Shown here piece by piece: positions 32,431 through 36,839 of a DNA stretch of 36,839 nt. Origin of the DNA: CAVQGZ01 sp964356295 (lineage in GTDB: Bacteria; Actinomycetota; Actinomycetes; Jiangellales; Jiangellaceae); NCBI GenBank assembly GCA_964356295.1, contig CAYHHE010000023.1:1-36839 (forward strand), written 5' to 3'. The stretch's first letter is position 1; each line of letters opens with the position of its first letter. Under the pieces are notes generated by a model. It was not told where the DNA came from. It did not search any database and was given only the letters and a program-made list of their open reading frames with translations. A program made the translations under genes and the position numbers.

Positions 32431-32853
32431 TCACGGGGCAGGCGCCTGGGGGACGCCGAACGCGTCGCGATACTGGGCCACCTCGATCGGCACGACCTCG
32501 CGCCCCAGCGGCCACAGCGCGAGCGGCACCATCTTCCAGTTCGCCACCGCGAACGGGATCCCGATGATGGTGATGGCCAGGAACAACCCCGTGACGACGT
32601 GGACGAGAGCCAGCCACCACCCGATGAGCACCAGCCACAAGATGTTGCCGATCGCGGAGCCCACGCCTGCCGTCGGCTTGGTGAGGACGGTCCGCCCGAA
32701 CGGCCACACGACGAAGCCGGCCAGCCGGAAGGACGCCACTCCGAACGGGATCGTGATGATCAGGATGAAGGCAATCAGCCCAGCGACCGCGTAGCCGAGG
32801 AAGAGCTGCCACCCGGCGAGGAAGAACCAGAGGATGTTGCCGATGATGCGCAC
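32431..32853 (-). CDS. yccF: YccF family inner membrane protein
   Basis: A 140-residue membrane protein made of two homologous halves, each with a RIIGNILWF/AIGNILWLV start, a helical hairpin, and an IPFGVASFRLAGFVVWPFGR/IPFAVANWKMVPLALWPLGR end. This duplication is the hallmark of YccF (DUF307). The length matches the E. coli protein. Function is unknown. The GTG at 32853 is preceded by CACACT and six bases, suggesting a leaderless start. It is divergent from the amidase, 26 bp away. Confidence 0.92.
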   Translation of the reverse strand: MRIIGNILWFFLAGWQLFLGYAVAGLIAFILIITIPFGVASFRLAGFVVWPFGRTVLTKPTAGVGSAIGNILWLVLIGWWLALVHVVTGLFLAITIIGIPFAVANWKMVPLALWPLGREVVPIEVAQYRDAFGVPQAPAP

Positions 32854-32859
32854 CCGATC

Positions 32860-32865
32860 AGTGTG
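32860..32865 (-). promoter_or_regulatory. -10-like box for yccF
   Basis: CACACT, six bases, then GTG at 32853. It differs from TAnnnT only at the first base. No Shine-Dalgarno sequence is present. Confidence 0.4.
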
Positions 32866-32879
32866 GCAGCCTGGGACCG

Positions 32880-34298
32880 ATGACCGATGACGCCCTCGGT
32901 GAGGACGACGCGTGCGGCCTGCTCGATCGGCTGGCCCGCCGAGAGATCTCCCCCGAGGAGTTGCTCGCCGCTGCGGTGGCACGCGCACACGCGGTCAACG
33001 ACCGGCTCAACGCCGTCACAGCATGGGTGCCGCAGGGGACCGCTTCGCGCGACCTGCCGCAGGCACCGGCGCCGTTCGCCGGCATCCCGACCGTGATCAA
33101 GGACAACGAGCCGCTCGCGGGGTTGCCGACGTCACAGGGCTCCTGGGCGCTTCCGGACACCCCGGCCGCGGACTCGTCCCCGTTCGTCCACCACCTGCTC
33201 GCTCTGGGCTTGCGACCTATCGCCAAGACCACGATGCCGGAGTTCGGACTCACGGCAACCACCGAGTCGTCCAGGTTCGGCGAGACCGCCAACCCGTGGA
33301 ACCCACGGTTCTCCCCCGGCGGATCCAGCGGAGGGTCGGCCGCCCTGGTTGCGGCCGGGGTCGTTCCGCTGGCCCACGCCAACGATGGTGGCGGCTCGAC
33401 CCGCATCCCGGCCGCCTGCTGTGGCCTGGTCGGACTCAAGCCGACACGAGGTCGGCTGGTCGACCGGGCGTTCCTTCGGTACCTGCCGGTGCCGCTGACC
33501 ACCCAGGGCGTGCTCACCCGGTCGGTGCGGGACACCGCCTGGTACTACGCGGCCGCGGAGCGACACCACCGCAACCCGACCCTGCCCCCGATCGGACTGG
33601 TCCGCGGGCCCGGCCGGCAGCGACTACGCATCGGTGTCCTGCTCGCGGGGATGCGCGGCATCCCGGTCAGCGAGGAGGTTCTCGCCGGGGTCCGCCACGC
33701 AGCACGGGTGTGCGAGAGTCTCGGGCACCGCGTCGAGGAGGTCCCGGCGCCGGTGCCCGACAGCTTCGGACCGGACTTCCTCACCTACTGGGGTCTGCTG
33801 GCGCTGGCTCTGAAGGTCGGCGGGGTCGCGCTGTTCGGCCCCGGCTTCGACCCGCGGCGCACCGAGCCTCTGACCACCGGCCTGGCCCGGATGGCACTCG
33901 CACGCGCCGACCAGGTGGCAGGAGCGCTGCATCGACTGCGTCGTCTGGCAGCCGAACGCGAGGACGTCTTCCTCACCCACGACGTGCTGCTGTCCGCCGT
34001 CGTCGGCCATCAGCCGCCGCCGCTGGGGTTCATCGCACCGGGGCTGGACTTCCCCACCGCCCTCACGCGGTTGATCGGGTTCGTGTGCGTCACGCCCGTG
34101 CAGAACGTCACGGGGTCCCCGGCCCTGTCACTGCCGATGGGGCAGTCGGCGAACGGGCTGCCGCGGGCAGTCCAGCTCGCTGCGGCGTTCGGGCAGGAAC
34201 GGACCCTGCTGGAACTGGCATTCGCTCTCGAGGAGGCCGTATCGCCGCCAGGTGGGCGCGCACCTGGCCCCCTGCCCAGTGAGGCTGCCGAGCGGTGA
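32880..34298 (+). CDS. Amidase signature family enzyme
   Basis: A 472-residue hydrolase of the amidase signature family, which cleaves carboxylic amide bonds with a Ser-cisSer-Lys triad. The triad is K74 (TVIKDN), S149 (PGGSSGGSAAL) and S173 (DGGGSTRIPAACCGLVGLKP). The 24-residue gap between the two serines matches that in known family members. No GatB or GatC is nearby, and the sequence lacks GatA-specific features as far as I can see, so it is probably a stand-alone amidase acting on a small amide or peptide. It has no clear ribosome binding site and is divergent from yccF. Confidence 0.92.
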   Translation: MTDDALGEDDACGLLDRLARREISPEELLAAAVARAHAVNDRLNAVTAWVPQGTASRDLPQAPAPFAGIPTVIKDNEPLAGLPTSQGSWALPDTPAADSSPFVHHLLALGLRPIAKTTMPEFGLTATTESSRFGETANPWNPRFSPGGSSGGSAALVAAGVVPLAHANDGGGSTRIPAACCGLVGLKPTRGRLVDRAFLRYLPVPLTTQGVLTRSVRDTAWYYAAAERHHRNPTLPPIGLVRGPGRQRLRIGVLLAGMRGIPVSEEVLAGVRHAARVCESLGHRVEEVPAPVPDSFGPDFLTYWGLLALALKVGGVALFGPGFDPRRTEPLTTGLARMALARADQVAGALHRLRRLAAEREDVFLTHDVLLSAVVGHQPPPLGFIAPGLDFPTALTRLIGFVCVTPVQNVTGSPALSLPMGQSANGLPRAVQLAAAFGQERTLLELAFALEEAVSPPGGRAPGPLPSEAAER

Positions 34299-34305
34299 GG
34301 CTACT

Positions 34306-34478
34306 TCAGGAGATGAGCGTGGGCTTGTCGACCGTGAGCTCGGCCTGGCCGGGGACCACGCCGGCATCCAGGTCTGACTCGTAGGACAGGTGCAGCTGGT
34401 GCGCCGTCGTCCGGGCGGCTAGGTCGTCCGGGCCTCGAAGGTGACCCACCCCGACACCTGGACCTTGTACGTTCCCAT
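34306..34478 (-). pseudogene. Small gene broken by a one-base frameshift
   Basis: ATG at 34478, six bases after a good AGGA ribosome binding site, opens MGTYKVQVSGWVTFEAR and then hits a TAG at 34419-34421. From base 34428 a different frame continues as DDLAARTTAHQ and LHLSYESDLDAGVV to a stop at 34306, with protein-like codon use. Adding one G in the GCCCGGAC run at 34426-34433 would join both halves into a single protein of about 57 residues. The family is unknown to me. The break could be a real mutation or a base missed in sequencing. Confidence 0.6.
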
Positions 34479-34553
34479 CCCACATCCTTCCGTCGTGGTG
34501 AGTCGACGATAGCCAGCGGCCTCCAGCGCCGTGCAGGATGCGCGGAGATGTCA

Positions 34554-35858
34554 TCAGGGGACCGAGACGCCGGCCCTGCTCACATGGATGGACGCCAGGA
34601 GACCCCGCAGGAACACTGATCGAAGCGGCTCGACCAGGCCGCGGGCCCGATCAGCCGGCAACGCCTCGAGCGCCTGCAGGACGCGGGCGAGGGCGTGCGG
34701 GCCGGCACCGTCCAGGGTGTCGATGAGCAGGTCACCGAGCTTGCCCCGTTCGACGGCCATCGCAACGACCCTGTCGAAGGTGGTCTCCGGGGTGAAGACT
34801 CGCTGGTGGCGAGGCACCATCGAGTGGGCACCGAAGCGGCACAGCTCGTCGCACACACCGCACCCGAGGCACTTGTCGGGGTCGACGATCGCCCAGTACT
34901 TGCGCAGGCCTTGGCCCTGGTTGTCGACCATCGTGACCGCCTCCGCCGGGCAGGCCCGCGCGCACTTCTTGCATCCGCGGCACATCTGGAGGTCGACGTG
35001 GGCAACCCAGTTGGACGACACCACCGCACCGGTGATCCCGTAGCGTCGGATCGCCTGCATCATGCCGCAGCAGTCGCCACAGCAGTTGCACATGTACGTG
35101 ACGCCCTGCTGGACGTTGTCGGCCGTCTGCGCCAACCCGGCGGCCTTGGCCTCCGCGAGGACCTCGAGTCCCTCCTCGTTGGTGATCGAGTCGGCCAGTC
35201 CGGCACGCACCAGGGCGTCTGCGGCGGCCCCGAAGCTCAGGCAGGTGCGCAGCGGCGCTCCGCAGCCGTGACCCATGAGCTGCGCGTGTTGCCGGCAGGG
35301 GCAGTTGCCCACGGCGACTGTGCTGGCCTCGGCCACGATATGGGTGGCCAGCTCCCAGTCCAGCACCTCCACGGCAGGCTCGTCGGGGAGGCTCTCCTCG
35401 CGGACCAGCGAGCGGCCGATCTGGGTGCTGCCCCGGAACACCGCATGGGCCAAGGCGTCGTCACCGAAGAGGTACTCGTCGAACAGCCCGGCGAGCTCCT
35501 CGATCGGTGCGTCCTCCCGGACCCGCATGAAGGTGAACTCGAAGAACCCGATGACCACCGGCGCCAGCGTGACCCACCTGGTCCCGCGATGCTCGAGGTC
35601 CACCACGAGGCCCTTGCGTGCCATGTCGTCAAGGGCGGGGCCCAGGGCGTCGACCGGTCGTCCGGTCCGTTTCGCCAGCTGCTCCACGGTGCACAGGGTC
35701 GGCATGCGCGAGGCGAGCTCGGCCTGCTCGCGAGTGAACAGCAACCGCAGGATCCGCTGGAACACCGGGGAGTCCGGTGCGCCGGTCGGCATCCGGTCCA
35801 GCCGTTGCTGGAGCTGCTGGTACCCGACGTCCGGGTCGACTCGCAGCGTGTGTCCCAT
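34554..35858 (-). CDS. Cys-rich 4Fe-4S protein with N-terminal winged-helix-like region
   Basis: A 434-residue protein with 18 cysteines. Residues 54-90 (LCTVEQLAKRTGRPVD, then MARKGLVVD) look like a winged helix. A middle module has NCPCRQH (186, 188), C199 and C206, then MCNCCGDCCG (257-264). The C-terminal part holds two ferredoxin-type motifs: C293-x2-C296-x2-C299-x3-C303-Pro and C330-x2-C333-x2-C336-x3-C340, each able to bind a [4Fe-4S] cluster. I have seen this mix in proteins from anaerobes, but I do not know its reaction; electron transfer or redox sensing is plausible. GGAGG lies five bases before the ATG at 35858. No partner oxidoreductase is adjacent. Confidence 0.85.
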   Translation of the reverse strand: MGHTLRVDPDVGYQQLQQRLDRMPTGAPDSPVFQRILRLLFTREQAELASRMPTLCTVEQLAKRTGRPVDALGPALDDMARKGLVVDLEHRGTRWVTLAPVVIGFFEFTFMRVREDAPIEELAGLFDEYLFGDDALAHAVFRGSTQIGRSLVREESLPDEPAVEVLDWELATHIVAEASTVAVGNCPCRQHAQLMGHGCGAPLRTCLSFGAAADALVRAGLADSITNEEGLEVLAEAKAAGLAQTADNVQQGVTYMCNCCGDCCGMMQAIRRYGITGAVVSSNWVAHVDLQMCRGCKKCARACPAEAVTMVDNQGQGLRKYWAIVDPDKCLGCGVCDELCRFGAHSMVPRHQRVFTPETTFDRVVAMAVERGKLGDLLIDTLDGAGPHALARVLQALEALPADRARGLVEPLRSVFLRGLLASIHVSRAGVSVP

Positions 35859-35863
35859 AGTGA

Positions 35864-35868
35864 CCTCC
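35864..35868 (-). promoter_or_regulatory. Ribosome binding site that sets the 4Fe-4S gene start
   Basis: GGAGG with a five-base spacer to the ATG at 35858. The frame is open to 35960, but that extension lacks a start signal. Confidence 0.7.
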
Positions 35869-35967
35869 GTTGCTGGGACGAGCCGACGCTGGTCGTGAGG
35901 GATCCACCAGGGCCCTAGGGCCCGGCGAGCCAGGTCACTGGCCGACCGGGGCCGGCTCACTCACGGC

Positions 35968-36180
35968 TCAGCCGTCGGCGGCGAGCTGCTCGACCGGGGG
36001 CGAGACCCAGGCGCCGCCATCGCCGACCAGGGTGATGGTCTGGCCGGTCTCGGAGACGACGAACCGAGAGCGGGGCAGGTCCTCCCCCGGGGCTCGCCCC
36101 CCGATGACCCAGCTCCCCTGACGGCCCGCACCCACGTCCCTCGCCGAAGCCGATCCGAGACGTGAGTCCGACGTCGGCAC
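35968..36180 (-). CDS. Possible small hypothetical gene, maybe frameshifted
   Basis: The downstream part reads GSWVIGGRAPGEDLPRSRF, then VVSETGQTITLVGDGGAWV, with strongly GC-biased third positions, so it looks translated. The N-terminus is doubtful: GTG at 36180 has no ribosome binding site, and in another frame a GTG at 36205 opens MSVALTIMGADVGLTSRIG, also with coding-like codons. A frameshift joining the two frames is possible. I recognise no family. Confidence 0.4.
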   Translation of the reverse strand: MPTSDSRLGSASARDVGAGRQGSWVIGGRAPGEDLPRSRFVVSETGQTITLVGDGGAWVSPPVEQLAADG

Positions 36181-36696
36181 CCATGATCGTTAGCGCCACG
36201 GACACGGGAGCCGACCTGGTATTGCGTCAGCCCTTCGGCACTCCGGTGCGGGCACAAGAGGCTTGCCGTCCGAGCTGGGCGCTACACGGTCACGGTGATC
36301 TCGTGGATCTCACCCACCGGGTGACCGGCCCTCACGTGACGCTCCGGCTGTGACTCTCGATGCATCTCACCGACACCGCCGGCGTCGCCGACCCGATGCG
36401 GCGCGTTCGAGCCACGTCGAGGTGTCCGGGGTGACCGTTGGCCAAGCAGCGCCGGTCGCTCGGGCCGACGCCAGTACTCCCCCCTGCCCGTCCGGAAGCG
36501 GATCGACAGGTGATCATCGGGCGCTTCTTCACCCTCGCCTTCGCCAATGGACTCGTCTCAAGCCTGCGCGACTACCTGCCGGACGCGCACTCGGACGGCA
36601 CGGCGTTCATCGACACCGTCGTCACCTGCCCGGTGTAGCGCGGCCCGCCGGTGGCGCAGGCGCACTCACCCTTACGGCCCATGCGGACCCACGGGC
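35975..36696. other. Region of about 700 bp with doubtful small ORFs
   Basis: Between the 4Fe-4S gene and sigA no gene is firmly supported. Short frames with partly coding-like codon use occur on both strands: 35968-36180 (-), 36162-36353 (+), 36438-36638 (+), and a 27-codon frame ending in VGEIHEITVTV near 36285 (-). A short hairpin (TCACCC-ACC-GGGTGA at 36310-36324) is present. This mix fits decayed genes. Confidence 0.45.
36438..36638 (+). CDS. Doubtful small ORF opposite the end of sigA
   Basis: A 66-codon frame with a TTG start and no ribosome binding site. Its second half (VIIGRFFTLAFANGLVSSL, then DGTAFIDTVVTC) has GC-rich third positions and looks protein-like. It may be the tail of a broken gene or chance. 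It converges on sigA. No family is recognised. Confidence 0.25.
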   Translation: MAKQRRSLGPTPVLPPARPEADRQVIIGRFFTLAFANGLVSSLRDYLPDAHSDGTAFIDTVVTCPV

Positions 36697-36839
36697 TCAG
36701 TCCAGGTAGTCGCGCAGCACCTGGGAACGGCTGGGGTGGCGCAGCTTGCTCATGGTCTTGGACTCGATCTGGCGGATCCGCTCCCGGGTGACCCCGTACA
36801 CCTTGCCGATCTCGTCCAGCGTCTTGGGCTGGCCGTCGG
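36697..36839 (-). CDS. sigA: Principal RNA polymerase sigma factor, C-terminal fragment
   Basis: Only the last 47 codons fall in the window; the gene runs off the right edge. The sequence is the sigma-70 region 4.2 helix-turn-helix, with KTLDEIGKVYGVTRERIRQI followed by ESKTMSKLRHPSRSQVLRDYLD and a TGA stop. The GVTRERIRQIE and the LRDYLD end are characteristic of the housekeeping group 1 sigma factors of actinobacteria (SigA/HrdB). This region contacts the -35 promoter element. Confidence 0.95.
   Translation of the reverse strand, partial: DGQPKTLDEIGKVYGVTRERIRQIESKTMSKLRHPSRSQVLRDYLD

Noticed and set aside
34419..34433. Programmed -1 frameshift in the small broken gene
   Set aside because: Codons GCC CGG do not form an X-XXY-YYZ slippery heptamer and no downstream stem was evident; a simple one-base loss fits better.
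36162..36353. 63-codon plus-strand ORF
   Set aside because: No start signal and only moderate codon bias; it overlaps a more coding-like frame on the other strand.
1..36839. CRISPR arrays, insertion sequences, prophage, tRNA or rRNA genes
   Set aside because: Read through on both strands without seeing spaced repeats, transposase or integrase motifs, cloverleaf patterns or rRNA-like sequence.

Overview
This is a GC-rich stretch of chromosome from an actinobacterium (class Actinomycetes). The evidence is the set of lineage-typical genes it carries: DUF4193, SepH, DUF5998, DUF7455, an N-terminal-GNAT protein acyltransferase, actinobacterial type topoisomerase IV genes, a WS/DGAT acyltransferase, and the end of a principal sigma factor. 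Many genes also seem to start without a leader, with a TAnnnT -10 box six or seven bases before the start codon, which is common in this phylum. I cannot place the organism below class with confidence. No transposase, integrase, CRISPR array, tRNA or rRNA gene was seen.

Layout. 1-267 is non-coding with an interrupted inverted repeat and a tandem 14-mer. 268-5983 holds DUF4193 (-), a PMT/ArnT-like membrane glycosyltransferase (+), a ferrochelatase/inositol monophosphatase pair (-), sepH (+) and a GNAT acetyltransferase (+). 6293-11862 holds a DUF1801 protein (+), then a four-gene minus-strand run: GNAT/acyl-CoA synthetase fusion, DUF5998, nucleotide-pyrophosphatase-like enzyme and thymidine kinase. 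11927-18446 holds a VKOR-family protein (+), an acyl-CoA dehydrogenase-like protein (-), then topoisomerase IV subunit A (+) and subunit B (-), which converge. 18647-22251 holds DUF7455 and DUF456 (+), then a LolA-like secreted protein, ABC ATPase and ABC permease operon (-).

22260-22549 is a non-coding gap with direct and inverted repeats. 22550-27874 holds tryptophanase (-), glucose-6-phosphate isomerase (+) and a membrane protein fused to a PLC-like domain (+), the last preceded by a likely leaderless 19-codon ORF. 27892-30541 holds a DUF1232-like protein, a DUF2505 protein and a WS/DGAT acyltransferase (all -). 30705-34298 holds a DEDDh exonuclease/GIY-YIG nuclease fusion (+), yccF (-) and an amidase (+). 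34306-36696 looks partly decayed: a small gene broken by a one-base frameshift, a Cys-rich iron-sulfur protein with a winged-helix-like region, and small ORFs of doubtful status. The window ends inside sigA (-).

Most of the content is housekeeping: chromosome decatenation, division, haem synthesis, thymidine salvage, sugar metabolism and transcription. The less ordinary items are the leaderless upstream ORF abutting the PLC-fusion gene, the exonuclease-nuclease fusion with a UvrC-like four-cysteine pattern, the 18-cysteine iron-sulfur protein, the solitary tryptophanase, and the LolA-like/ABC operon. I saw no clearly new multi-gene defence or mobile system.
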